A stretch of DNA of 64,000 nucleotides from Sphingomonas sp. IW22 (GTDB taxonomy: Bacteria > Pseudomonadota > Alphaproteobacteria > Sphingomonadales > Sphingomonadaceae), in assembly GCF_041321155.1 (NCBI RefSeq), contig NZ_JBGGWB010000001.1, positions 1,054,001 through 1,118,000 on the forward strand. The letters are read 5' to 3'. The translations under genes and the position numbers were made by a program. The notes below the pieces were generated by a model, which saw only the letters and a list, made by a program, of their open reading frames with translations, did not search any database and was not told the DNA's origin. This document shows positions 36,946 through 46,411 of the stretch, piece after piece; the first letter of the stretch is position 1, and every line of letters begins with the position of its first letter.

Positions 36946-38874
36946 TCACTGCACAACAGGGAGCCACACCGCGCTCGCCGCATTGCCGCCGCGTTCCAGC
37001 GTCACGGTCGCCGCCTGATAATCGTCCTTCTTCGCCAGGAAGATATTGGGAACGAACTTCTGGGGGTTGCGGTCGTAGAGCGGGAACAGGCTGGACTGCA
37101 CCTGCACCATGATGCGGTGACCCGGCTGGAACACATGGTTCACTGTTGGCAGGCGGAAGCGATAACGCTGTACCTTGCCCGACGGGATCGCACTCGGCTT
37201 CTCGAAGCTGTCGCGGTAACGGCCGCGGAAGATGTCGAGGCTGACCGCCAGCTGATAGCCGCCCATTTTGGGATCGCTGGCGACCTCATCGGGATAGACG
37301 TCGATCAGTTTGACGACGAAATCGCCGTCGGTCCCCGTGGTCTTTGCGTAGATGTCGGCAAAGGGCGCGCCCGCCAGCCGCACCGGCTTGGTCAGCACCG
37401 GCGTCTGATAGGTTATCACATCAGGGCGACCATCGGCATGGCGCTGGTCGCTGACAAGCCAGTCGGGCCAGCGGCCGTCGCTGAAATTCACCGGTCGCGG
37501 CAGGTGCGGTACCGGCTTCGCTGGATCGGAGACATAGCTGTCGCCCCCGCGCGCACCCTTGTCGAAGCCCAGCGCGCCATCGGCCTGAAGATAGATGGGC
37601 TTGAGCGGTGAAGCGCATCCCTGCTCGCACGCCAGCGGCCATTGGGCAAAGCGCTCCCACTTGTTCTCGCCGGTGTTATAGATGGTCGCGGCGGGCAGGT
37701 TGGCGGGCGGGCCGTCCTTCAGATGCTGGTTGAACAGCGGCACGACCATTTCCTCGCGAAACTGCGCGGCTGTGTCGCCATTCCATTTCAGCGGCCCCAG
37801 CTCGCGCCCTTCGCGATTGATCTGGCTGTGCCGCCATGGCCCCATCACCAGGAAATTATTGCCGGTCTTGCCCTTGGCCTTCAACGCTTCCCAGGCATGA
37901 ACCGCGCCGTAGATATCCTCCTGATCCCAGAGTCCCTGTTCCCAGATGGTGGGCACGTTGGAAGGATTGGCCGCGACCAGCTTGTCCAGCGCCTGTCCCT
38001 GCCAGAAAGCATCATAGGCGGGATGCGCGACCATTTTCTGCCATGCCGGCAACTGGTCAAAGCCGGATGCCTTGGCCCATTCATTGGCGCCGCCAAGCCG
38101 GCGGAACTCCTCGTAATTGTCATAGATGCCGGTCGCGGGATCATGTCCCGTGCCCTTGTAGCCCGTCTGTGATCCGATCCAGCCGATATTGGCGAGACGA
38201 AAGGCGCCGTTGTGGAACCAGTCGTCGCCCATCCAGCCGTCGATCATCGGGCTTTCGGGTGCCGCGACCTTGAGCGCGGGGTGCGGGTTGAGCAGCGCCA
38301 TCACGACGGTGAACCCCTCGTAACTCGACCCGATCATGCCGACGCGACCGTTGGATTCGGGCAGGTTGGCCTTGTTCACCAGCCAGTCGATCGTGTCATA
38401 TGCATCGGTGACGTGATCGGTTTCGGTCGGGTTCAGCGGACCGCGCACGGGCCGAGTGACGACATAATCGCCCTCCGACCGGTATTTGCCGCGAATGTCC
38501 TGATAGACGCGGATATAGCCCGCCTTGACGAACGGCTCATCGGCCAGCGGCAGCGTGGACAGGATGTGCGGGCTGTCCATCCGGTTCGCGCGACCCGCAG
38601 CGTTATAGGGCGTGCGCGTCAGCACGATCGGCGCGTTGGTCACGCCCTTAGGATAAACGATGACGGTGTACAGCTTCACCCCGTCGCGCATCGGAATCAT
38701 CACTTCGCGCTTCACATAATCGCGCGCGTCGATGGGCGGGGTGAAATCGCTCGGAATATCGCTGGCGGGGTACGCCTGCTGGGCAGTCGCACCGCTTGCC
38801 AACAATAACGGCAGTAGCATCAGCGCTGCTGCACGTCGGCGATAGGATCGAAAATTCATCGTCTGCTTCATCAT
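36946..38874 (-). CDS. Alpha-amino acid ester hydrolase (S15/CocE family)
   Basis: A 642-residue secreted alpha/beta hydrolase with a signal peptide ending in GATAQQ. The nucleophile elbow is GSSYEGF (Ser near residue 184), the cap region reads ESPMIDGWMGDDWFHNGAFR, and the C-terminal jelly-roll domain (FAQWPLACEQG onward) is typical. This pattern matches alpha-amino acid ester hydrolases, which cleave and transfer amino-acyl groups on beta-lactams such as ampicillin, rather than cocaine esterases. Physiological substrate unknown. It is convergent with the sensor kinase gene. Confidence 0.87.
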   Translation of the reverse strand: MMKQTMNFRSYRRRAAALMLLPLLLASGATAQQAYPASDIPSDFTPPIDARDYVKREVMIPMRDGVKLYTVIVYPKGVTNAPIVLTRTPYNAAGRANRMDSPHILSTLPLADEPFVKAGYIRVYQDIRGKYRSEGDYVVTRPVRGPLNPTETDHVTDAYDTIDWLVNKANLPESNGRVGMIGSSYEGFTVVMALLNPHPALKVAAPESPMIDGWMGDDWFHNGAFRLANIGWIGSQTGYKGTGHDPATGIYDNYEEFRRLGGANEWAKASGFDQLPAWQKMVAHPAYDAFWQGQALDKLVAANPSNVPTIWEQGLWDQEDIYGAVHAWEALKAKGKTGNNFLVMGPWRHSQINREGRELGPLKWNGDTAAQFREEMVVPLFNQHLKDGPPANLPAATIYNTGENKWERFAQWPLACEQGCASPLKPIYLQADGALGFDKGARGGDSYVSDPAKPVPHLPRPVNFSDGRWPDWLVSDQRHADGRPDVITYQTPVLTKPVRLAGAPFADIYAKTTGTDGDFVVKLIDVYPDEVASDPKMGGYQLAVSLDIFRGRYRDSFEKPSAIPSGKVQRYRFRLPTVNHVFQPGHRIMVQVQSSLFPLYDRNPQKFVPNIFLAKKDDYQAATVTLERGGNAASAVWLPVVQ

Positions 38875-38982
38875 CGCCACCCCTTGTCTCGCAAGCCGCC
38901 CGTCACATGGGTCAAAGACGCACGACCTGCCCGCCATTACCGCATCGCTCGCGGGTTTCGACTACATTCGCAAACCGATGAA

Positions 38983-39375
38983 TCACGTATCTGAGGCAAC
39001 CACCCGGCGCCGCGCTTGCAGATTGGCGACATGCGCGATCGCTAGCGCCGCCGCGCCGAAAATCGAAATCGGTGTTTCGACCACGGTTTCCGCCAGCGGC
39101 ACAGCCGCAACGCCGAGCAGCAACAGGCCAATGATCGCAATCGTCATCGGCAGGCACCGGCCGTGCCCCCTGAACCCGATCGCAAGCGCGACAAGGCTGG
39201 TTGGGATAGCAAATAGAAATGCACCCAGATGGAAGCTTTCCGGGATCGCCAACCATGCGGCGGTCGCTGGAATAGCCACCAGTAGACCGGGCAGGATCAG
39301 ACAATGGACCAAACACGCCGATGATGCCGCGATCGCAATGCCGTCGAACCAACGCTGCCTTCTCACGCCGGACAT
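38983..39375 (-). CDS. MerC-domain membrane protein
   Basis: A 130-residue protein with about four membrane segments. The metal-binding motif CLVHCLILPGLLV in the first helix is the hallmark of the MerC domain. Mercury-uptake genes are absent around it, and a candidate Zur-type box lies upstream, so a role in zinc or other metal uptake under limitation is more likely than mercury resistance. Confidence 0.82.
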   Translation of the reverse strand: MSGVRRQRWFDGIAIAASSACLVHCLILPGLLVAIPATAAWLAIPESFHLGAFLFAIPTSLVALAIGFRGHGRCLPMTIAIIGLLLLGVAAVPLAETVVETPISIFGAAALAIAHVANLQARRRVVASDT

Positions 39376-39411
39376 GAGATTCGCTCGTTCCCAGCCATTA
39401 TCGAGACCTCG

Positions 39412-39435
39412 ATGTGTTGTGATAACATATCATAT
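39412..39435 (-). promoter_or_regulatory. Candidate Zur/Fur-family box upstream of the MerC-domain gene
   Basis: The AT-rich sequence ATGATATGTTATCACAAC (minus strand) resembles the imperfect palindromes of alphaproteobacterial Zur boxes. It lies about 40 bases before the start and just upstream of a GATAAT -10-like element, in a place where a bound repressor would block the -35 region. The dyad is imperfect, so this is tentative. Confidence 0.45.
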
Positions 39436-40027
39436 GGGGGTAAGATGGCGCTTCTGCAACTCAGATCGTTGAGAGCACGCGATCCGACGCCCTATCTGCG
39501 GCACACAAAGCTGCACCTCCATAATCTATGTTGGGCGGGAAATCCTCAATTATCCGATCCGTGGAAACGACTTTTCCATCACTGCGTTCATGCTTTCCCC
39601 GGTCGAACAGGGGAAGGATTACCAATCGAAAGCCATCGGGTGTGGTCAGGAGATCGGCCATGAAACGGATTGCAAGCATTGCGTTACCCACCATCATGCC
39701 AGTGATCGACATGCCCAAGCGCACCCGGCCCGCGACGGGCGCGCCGTTGATGATCCGACGGATGCCTGCGCACCAGAATGCGCCGCCGCTGCACCATGGC
39801 GATATGCCGGAATGGCGGCCAGCTTACGAACCGCCGAACAGCATCGGGGCCGACAGCACCGGATCGGCGCCGGATAGCCGGCAATCCCGCGCAGTTGCAT
39901 GATACGAAAAGGCAGGACGAGGCCGTTGGGATCAGGCATTTGCATATTCTCGGTCCAACCGGCCGTCAGGCGCGATCGTCGTCCTGCCCGCGACGATTTT
40001 GCTCGGCGCAACTGCGAAAGCCAGTAA
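39436..40027. other. Stretch without an assignable gene
   Basis: No frame here has a convincing gene. The best candidate is on the minus strand (39461-39724, or from an ATG at 39712): an 83-87 residue peptide with MSITGMMVGNAMLAIRFMAD and DGFRLVILPLFDRG, which looks protein-like but is unfamiliar. Overlapping frames on both strands break up short. It may be a decayed gene or an insertion remnant. Confidence 0.4.
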
Positions 40028-41974
40028 GTGCCCGACCGGAGTGACTCCCTCGACGTCTATCTCGAAATCGCGGACGTCATCATCGTCGTTCTTGATCGCC
40101 AGGCTCGAATACAGCGCATCAATCGCAAAGGTGCCGAAGTCCTCGGTTATGAAAGCGCCGCCGCGTTGGAGGGTCGCGACTGGTTCGAGACTGCTATTCG
40201 ACCCGATCACCGGGATCATATGCGAACCGTGTTTCACGCGGTCCTTGCAGGCGACGGCGCATCGCCGCATCGCTATGAAAATGAGGTAATCACGGCAACC
40301 GGACAGGTTCGCCTGATCGAATGGCGCAACACCATGCTGCGCGACGGCGACGGCCGGATCACCGGTACTTTGAGTTCAGGAACCGACGTTACCGAACGGC
40401 GCGCGATCGAGGATGAATTGCGGCGTGCAGAACACCGCCAGCGTTATCTGCTCGCGCTGGAGGCAAGCCTTAGAGATGCGCCCACGGCCCGCGACGCGGT
40501 GACCGCTGCATGCAAAGCACTGGGGCACGAACTCGGCGCAATCTTTGTCGGGGTCGGTGAGTTACAGGCCGACGAGGAACATACGGTCGTCCAAAGCGAA
40601 TGGCGCAAGGCTGACACCATTCCGTCCACCATCGGCCGGCATCACCAGCCTTCTGCCGGGGCAGAGCGTTTCGCCGCAATGCTTCGCGGCGAAATCGTCA
40701 CGGTCCGGGACGTTCGAACGGACCCGCGTACCGCCGACATAATGGCGCAGGAAGCATATGCAGCCTTTGGTGCGCGCGCTTCGCTCGATATTCCCCTTAT
40801 GCGGGCCGGAAAGGCGCGGGCGTTGATGTTCGTGGCCGATGATCAGCCCCGCGACTGGTCCTTCGATGACATCAGCATCGCTCAGGAAACCCTGGATCGC
40901 GCCTGGCACGCCGCCGAGCGCGCCCGTGCGGAAGCGGCGCTTGCGAACAGTGAAAGCCGCCTGCGTGCAATCCTTGACAGCTTGCCGATCGGCGTCGTGC
41001 TGGGCGAAGCGCCGTCAGGCATGATCACCTTTGCCAATCGCGCTACCGAGACGATTTTCGGTCACCCACCAATCGCGTCCCCCGATACCGAGGCCTATCG
41101 GGAGTGGGAGAGTTATCACGCCGACGGCGCGCGGGTGGCGGGTGCCGAATATCCGCTTGCCAAAGTGCTGCAGACGGGCCGCCCCGCGGAGGGCGACTAT
41201 CATTACCGGCGCGGTGACGGCTCCATGCGCTGGGTTCGCATCGCGGGCGCGCCGATCCGTGACGAACATGATCAGCTGATCGCGGGCGTGGTGGGGATCA
41301 TTGATATCGATGAGCAGGTCAGGCTGCTGGATCATCAACGCGTTCTGGTGGCTGAACTGTCGCATCGCGTGAAGAACGTGCTGGCGGTCGTTCAAGCGAT
41401 GGCCCTGCAAACCCTGAGCCGAGCAGGCTCGCTTGAAGATTTTCGCGCGGCGTTCGAAGGGCGGCTTCAGGCGCTGGCCGCGGCACATTCGCTGCTGCTC
41501 AAGAGCAACTGGTCAAGCGTCTCGATGCAGGCGCTGGTCGAGCTGGTACTGGCACCGTTCGGCAGCCGGGGCGATACGGTCAGCGTGTGCGGCGAGGAAT
41601 TCGAACTGAGCGTCCGACAGGGCATCGCGCTGGCCCTGATCCTGCACGAATTGGCCACCAATGCGGTCAAATATGGTGCGCTCGCCAATTCAGGCGCACG
41701 GCTTGAAATCAGCTGGGCGATCGACAAAGGGTGCGGGCGGGTCGAACTGCACTGGCACGAGCGCGACCTCCTTTCAGCTCCCGTAATGGGGTCGGAAGGG
41801 TTCGGCACCCGCCTTATCCGGCGTTGTGTATCCAACGACCTGCGCGGAACCGCCACACGCCAGACAGGTGCATCCTTTCTAACGTGGCAATTGGTGTTTC
41901 CGCTCGAAACGGACGGCAATCCTCACATTGCGAAGGAAATTGGTCGTGGAGAACGTGAATCTGTCCTGCCTTAA
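40028..41974 (+). CDS. PAS/GAF HWE-type sensor histidine kinase
   Basis: A 648-residue soluble kinase: PAS (about 10-127), GAF (about 140-295), second PAS with PAC (about 305-430), then an HWE/HisKA_2-type phosphotransfer region (LVAELSHRVKNVLAVVQAMA) and an ATPase domain (HELATNAVKYGAL, GFGTRLI). No membrane segment, so it senses an internal or diffusible signal. The GTG start was picked with GAAAG a short distance upstream. It overlaps its cognate single-domain regulator by 29 bases. Confidence 0.88.
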   Translation: MPDRSDSLDVYLEIADVIIVVLDRQARIQRINRKGAEVLGYESAAALEGRDWFETAIRPDHRDHMRTVFHAVLAGDGASPHRYENEVITATGQVRLIEWRNTMLRDGDGRITGTLSSGTDVTERRAIEDELRRAEHRQRYLLALEASLRDAPTARDAVTAACKALGHELGAIFVGVGELQADEEHTVVQSEWRKADTIPSTIGRHHQPSAGAERFAAMLRGEIVTVRDVRTDPRTADIMAQEAYAAFGARASLDIPLMRAGKARALMFVADDQPRDWSFDDISIAQETLDRAWHAAERARAEAALANSESRLRAILDSLPIGVVLGEAPSGMITFANRATETIFGHPPIASPDTEAYREWESYHADGARVAGAEYPLAKVLQTGRPAEGDYHYRRGDGSMRWVRIAGAPIRDEHDQLIAGVVGIIDIDEQVRLLDHQRVLVAELSHRVKNVLAVVQAMALQTLSRAGSLEDFRAAFEGRLQALAAAHSLLLKSNWSSVSMQALVELVLAPFGSRGDTVSVCGEEFELSVRQGIALALILHELATNAVKYGALANSGARLEISWAIDKGCGRVELHWHERDLLSAPVMGSEGFGTRLIRRCVSNDLRGTATRQTGASFLTWQLVFPLETDGNPHIAKEIGRGERESVLP

Positions 41975-42335
41975 CGGCCTTCGGATCGTTGTCGTCGAGG
42001 ACGAAACCCTGATCGCAATGACGATCGAGGACGTACTGATCGACATAGGCGCGAATGTCGTGGCGGTGACCGGCACGGTCGGCGACGCCCTGCGTGCGAT
42101 CAACGAACTACAGCCCGACGCCGTGACATTGGACGGCAACCTGGACGGGGAATTATCGGGCGCTGTTGCCAAGCAGCTTCAGGAAAGCGGCATCCGCCAT
42201 TTGCTGGTCACCGGTTATGTCGAGCGAAGCCTGGCCGATCCGTATCTTGCCGCCGCCCCACGCCTGAGCAAGCCCTTCACTCCGGCGTCCTTACAACAGG
42301 CCGCCGCCGCGCATCTTTGCCCGCCCGTTGCTTGA
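41946..42335 (+). CDS. Single-domain response regulator paired with the HWE kinase
   Basis: A 129-residue receiver with an intact acidic pocket (VVVEDETLIAM), a phospho-acceptor Asp in VTLDGNLDGE and the conserved Lys in RLSKPFT. No output domain, as often seen for partners of HWE kinases in alphaproteobacteria, where they act as phosphate sinks or relays. The GTG start follows AAGGAA by seven bases and overlaps the kinase gene; a TTG further upstream is less likely. Confidence 0.85.
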   Translation: MENVNLSCLNGLRIVVVEDETLIAMTIEDVLIDIGANVVAVTGTVGDALRAINELQPDAVTLDGNLDGELSGAVAKQLQESGIRHLLVTGYVERSLADPYLAAAPRLSKPFTPASLQQAAAAHLCPPVA

Positions 42336-42458
42336 ACGAGTGCGAGGCTCCCTAAAGGAACCTCCCCCGACCATTACGACAGTACTGGCTTCCGATGCGT
42401 CGCAGGCAAAGCTGCCATCCAGGGGTAACAGCGGCGGCTTGCGCCCCCCGGTCAGCCG

Positions 42459-44894
42459 CTACCTGGTTTGGCTTGTCGCCTTCAAAAGGGCGCGAGCGAG
42501 TTCTTCAACCGAATAGGGTTTCTGGAGCACCTCGAAACCCTGCGTTCCGTTTTGTGCCAGTGCCGCACTATAGCCGCTCGTCAGAATCACCGGCAGCCCT
42601 TCATATAGCCGGTTTACTTCCTGGCCCAACTCAACGCCGGACATGCCCGGCATCACGACATCCGAAAACACGACGTCGAACTGTCCGTCGCCTGCCCGCA
42701 GCATGTCCAGCGCGTCACGGGCGTTGACTGCCAAAGTGGTCTTGTAGCCAAGTTCGGCCAGAGCATCGGTCGCGAACTGACCGACTTCGCCGTTATCTTC
42801 GACGATCAACACGCAGGCGCCCTCGCCCAATGGCGATGCTGGGCCGGCTTCATCCGACTGAATATCCTCGACAGCCGATGATCTGGGGAGGAAAAGCGTA
42901 AAGGTCGCGCCCTGTCCGGCAACGCTGTCGACCGTTATTTCGCCACCGGATTGCTTTGCAAAGCCAAAGACTTGGCTGAGGCCGAGGCCGGTACCCTGCC
43001 CCACCGTCTTGGTCGTGAAGAACGGTTCAAAAATGCGGTCGAGATGTTCCGGCGCTATGCCCTTGCCGTTGTCGGAGATGGAAACCGCAACGAAGGCTCC
43101 CGACACGGCTGCGTGGCCCCGGATCGCAGGCATGCCACTTGCCGACCGGACCCGAACGATCAGCTTTCCCACCCCGTTCATCGCATCGCGCGCGTTGACG
43201 GCCATGTTGATCAGCGCGGTGTCGAATTGGCTTGGATCCGCGTTCACAGGGCATTGCTCTCCCCCTGCATCAAGCAGAACCTCGATCTGCGATCCCGTCA
43301 GGGTGCGGATCATGTCGTCCAGATTGGTAACGCTTTTGCCCGCGTCGAAGACGACGGGCTTGAGGGTTTGACGTCGCGCAAAGGCAAGAAGCTGGCTGGT
43401 CAGCCGCGATGCCCGCTCCGACGTGTCGGCAATCGCGTCGATATAGCGATTGCGCCGTTCTTCGCTCAGGCCGGGTCGGCGCAGCAAATCGACGGAGCCG
43501 CGGATGACGGTCAACAGGTTGTTGAAGTCATGCGCCACGCCGCCCGTCAGCTGACCGACCGCCTCCGCCTTTTGTGCCTGGCGCAGCTGTTCTTCTGCCT
43601 GGCGAAGTGCCTCCGCGGCTGCTTTGGCAGCTGTCACGTCGCGCCCGGTGGCATAGGTCACGTCATCCGCCGGTGCCGCCACCCACGAGATGGTCCTCAG
43701 CGAGCCGTCCTTGTGCCGATACCGGTTCTCGATGGCCGGCTGACCGCCGGTTGCCAGCACCTGAAGCGCTTCCTGCGTCTTGGCGTGATGCTCCGGGATC
43801 ACAAATTCGTTCAGATGACGTCCGATCAACTCTTCCGGCGAATAGCCAAGGATCGTGGTCCAGGCCGGATTGACCTTACGGAACACCCCATCGAAGCCAA
43901 TCGCGACCAAAAGATCGGGAGAGGTTTCCCACAGCCGGTCCCTTTCGGCTGTCCGCATCGTCACGTCATTTGCCAGTTGCTCGTTGCGCGCCTGAAGCTC
44001 GGTCTCCAACCGTTTGCGCTCTGTCACGTCTGCTGCTGCGCCGAACCACTCAACGACCTCGCCCTCAGCATCGAACAGCGGCGTCGCGCGGGACTGGGTC
44101 CAGCCCACGCTGCCATCGGCACGGTTGACGCGATGCTCCAGGTTGAACAGCGACTTGGTTTCTATCGCCCGCTGGATCGCTGCCGATACGCGGGGCTGCT
44201 CATCGGCAGGAATATATTCGGTTAGCCACCGGGGATTGGCGGTTCGCGTGTCGGCTAGGAACGATCCACCGGACAGCTGGCGCATTTCCCCCCAGTCCGC
44301 GCTCAGCGAATAAAGCACTTCCGAAGACGCCCTGACCAGCGCCGCCAGCCGCTCTCCCTGTTGCTGGGAAGCGGCAACTTCGCGCTCGAGCCGTGCATTG
44401 CTCTCGCTCAGCATCCGTTCTGCGGTAAGGCGGCGGGTCGTTTCGGTGACGACCAGAAAGATACCAGCGACCCGCCCTTCATCGTCCCAAAGCGGGCTGT
44501 GACAATGGGTGAAAAAGGCGTCTTCCGGCGTTCCGGTCCGATCGGGCGTGTACCGCGCATCCTCGACGAAATAAGAGCCGCCTGCCAGCACCTTGTCAAA
44601 GATTGGAGTCAGCTGATCCCACATCTCGGACCACCATTCACGTGCTGGCCGTCCCAGATTGCCAGGATGTTTGTGCCCAAGGCTGGGCGCATAGGCATCG
44701 TTGTAAAAGGTTATGAGGTCCGGTCCCCAATGGATCATCATCGGGAATTCCGAGCCAAGCATCAGCCGCACCGAACTTTGCAGCGACATGGGCCAAGTGT
44801 CGACCGGGCCTAACGGATTGCTCGCCCAGTCAATGGCACGAAGCACTTCGCCGGCTTCACCGCCGCCACCGAGGCAAGATTGCTGATATTGCAT
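42459..44894 (-). CDS. Multi-PAS hybrid sensor histidine kinase
   Basis: An 811-residue cytosolic hybrid kinase. Three PAS-like segments (N-terminal WASNPLGPVDTWP region, a middle PAS and a third about residues 330-450) are followed by a coiled linker, HisKA with GGVAHDFNNLLTVIRGS, and an ATPase domain (ALINMAVNARDAM, FEPFFTTKTVGQGTGLGL). The C-terminal receiver has its Asp in DVVFSDVVMPGMSG. The longer open frame reaches into the lactonase gene, so the MQYQQS start is chosen. It is convergent with the HWE system and divergent from the lactonase. Confidence 0.86.
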   Translation of the reverse strand: MQYQQSCLGGGGEAGEVLRAIDWASNPLGPVDTWPMSLQSSVRLMLGSEFPMMIHWGPDLITFYNDAYAPSLGHKHPGNLGRPAREWWSEMWDQLTPIFDKVLAGGSYFVEDARYTPDRTGTPEDAFFTHCHSPLWDDEGRVAGIFLVVTETTRRLTAERMLSESNARLEREVAASQQQGERLAALVRASSEVLYSLSADWGEMRQLSGGSFLADTRTANPRWLTEYIPADEQPRVSAAIQRAIETKSLFNLEHRVNRADGSVGWTQSRATPLFDAEGEVVEWFGAAADVTERKRLETELQARNEQLANDVTMRTAERDRLWETSPDLLVAIGFDGVFRKVNPAWTTILGYSPEELIGRHLNEFVIPEHHAKTQEALQVLATGGQPAIENRYRHKDGSLRTISWVAAPADDVTYATGRDVTAAKAAAEALRQAEEQLRQAQKAEAVGQLTGGVAHDFNNLLTVIRGSVDLLRRPGLSEERRNRYIDAIADTSERASRLTSQLLAFARRQTLKPVVFDAGKSVTNLDDMIRTLTGSQIEVLLDAGGEQCPVNADPSQFDTALINMAVNARDAMNGVGKLIVRVRSASGMPAIRGHAAVSGAFVAVSISDNGKGIAPEHLDRIFEPFFTTKTVGQGTGLGLSQVFGFAKQSGGEITVDSVAGQGATFTLFLPRSSAVEDIQSDEAGPASPLGEGACVLIVEDNGEVGQFATDALAELGYKTTLAVNARDALDMLRAGDGQFDVVFSDVVMPGMSGVELGQEVNRLYEGLPVILTSGYSAALAQNGTQGFEVLQKPYSVEELARALLKATSQTR

Positions 44895-45108
44895 GTCGGG
44901 CGCCGATGGCTGGATATTGGATGACCGAGCAGCGCTAGCGCCCCTGACGGGCAAGTGAAAGCCTGCGCGCGAACATGACCGCGAAAACAATCGCTTGGGG
45001 CTACGAAACGATCTTCTGGCGGCGCTTGGCGTCAGAGCTCGGAGCGGTGTCGGATGCCCGACGAGGCGTCGCCTTGCAGGCATATCGGCTTTTCCGCATG
45101 TTGATGGC

Positions 45109-46110
45109 ATGACCCATTCGCGCCGCTCCGTTCTTGCCGCCAGCCTCGCGCTGTTCGCTGCACCTGCCAGCGCCTGGGCGGCGACCACTCCGCGCATTCG
45201 CCGCCTCTCGCCCAAACTGGACGGGATAATCGCGCCCGGCACCCAGCCAGAGGTGATTGCCACTGGCATTCAGTGGGCGGAGGGACCGTTATGGGTGCCG
45301 CGCGGCGGCTATCTGCTCTTCTCCGATCCGCCCGCTAATATTGTTCGGCGCTGGCAACCCGGTCGCGGCGTGTCGGTCGCGCTGGATCCATCCGGCGCTG
45401 GCGGCACCGATCCGACGCTGGTCCGCGAACCGGGCGCCAACGGGCTCGCGCTCGATGCAGATGGCCGGTTGCTGATCGCCAATAGCGGCGGGCGGACGAT
45501 CGATCGGGTCGATCTGGCAACCGGGCGCCGCACCGTGCTGGCCGACCGCTATGCAGGCAAGCGTTTCAGCAGCCCCAATGATTTGCATGTCGCACGCGAC
45601 GGCTCCATCTGGTTCACTGATCCGCCCTATGGCCTGACGGGCGGCGACAAGTCACTGCTGAGGGAGCAGCCCGTCCACGGTGTCTATCGCCGCCGGCCTG
45701 GTGGCACCGTCCATCTGATCGACGGAAGCCTTACCCGACCCAACGGCATATCGATGTCGCCCGATGAACGACAACTATATGTCTCAGTCTCGGACGAGGT
45801 GGCGCCCCGGATCATGGCCTATGATCTGGATGCGAGCGGTACCGCGAGCGCGCGACGCATCCTTCTGGATGCGCGACCGATGCTGGCCAAGGGGGGACAG
45901 GGCCTACCCGACGGGATGAAGGTCGCCACCGACGGTACGCTGATATGTTCGGTGCCGGGCGGCATGATGCTGATGACGCCCAAGGCAGAGCCGCTGGGCC
46001 TGATCGAACACGGGGCACCAATCGCAAACTGCGCCTTTGGTGAAGGCGGTCGCGCGCTGTTTCTTGCAGCAAACGACCGCATCCTGCGCGTATCACTGCG
46101 CGGGAGCTGA
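45109..46110 (+). CDS. SMP-30/gluconolactonase-type sugar lactonase
   Basis: A 333-residue six-bladed propeller with a twin-arginine-like leader (SRRSVLAASLALFAAPASA), so export by Tat is likely. Metal-ligand positions are recognisable: Glu in WAEGPLW, Asn in SSPNDLHV, Asn in RPNGIS and Asp in LPDGMK. It probably hydrolyses an aldonolactone in the periplasm. It stands alone, divergent from the hybrid kinase. Confidence 0.85.
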   Translation: MTHSRRSVLAASLALFAAPASAWAATTPRIRRLSPKLDGIIAPGTQPEVIATGIQWAEGPLWVPRGGYLLFSDPPANIVRRWQPGRGVSVALDPSGAGGTDPTLVREPGANGLALDADGRLLIANSGGRTIDRVDLATGRRTVLADRYAGKRFSSPNDLHVARDGSIWFTDPPYGLTGGDKSLLREQPVHGVYRRRPGGTVHLIDGSLTRPNGISMSPDERQLYVSVSDEVAPRIMAYDLDASGTASARRILLDARPMLAKGGQGLPDGMKVATDGTLICSVPGGMMLMTPKAEPLGLIEHGAPIANCAFGEGGRALFLAANDRILRVSLRGS

Positions 46111-46374
46111 AATCACTCCCACTCGATTGTGCGCTCACACCATAACTATCTGGTTTTTCACATTAAAACATTTTTCCGGCTTTCGGATGCCGCTACATGT
46201 GCCGTCAAAATTTCGAGCTGTTGATTTCATTCAGAAATTTTAGCCCCGTTTAAAAGCTGTGATTTCAGGATCAATCGCTACCTATCGCCCCGGCCGTCGC
46301 ATTTTCAGGGCCGAAAGTGCGTCTTCCAACTTCCCAAACGGGCAACGAAAATGCCGTCATGCCGCATCGGAGGT
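46111..46374. other. AT-rich intergenic region
   Basis: About 260 bases between the lactonase and the convergent ATPase gene, noticeably richer in A and T than the surroundings, with no frame that looks coding and no clear terminator. Confidence 0.5.
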
Positions 46375-46411
46375 CAGGATTATCACGCATCTGAAATGCG
46401 CGATAATCCTG
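46375..46411 (-). other. Long hairpin spanning the ATPase stop codon
   Basis: A 16-bp inverted repeat with a 5-base loop; the single mismatch becomes a G-U pair only in the ATPase mRNA direction. The ATPase TGA lies in the downstream arm. There is no T-tract, so it is more likely an mRNA 3'-end stability or processing element than an intrinsic terminator. Confidence 0.6.

Noticed and set aside
42344..42364. GAGGCTCC/GGAACCTC inverted repeat between two convergent signalling genes
   Set aside because: Interrupted stem without a T-tract; too weak for a terminator call.
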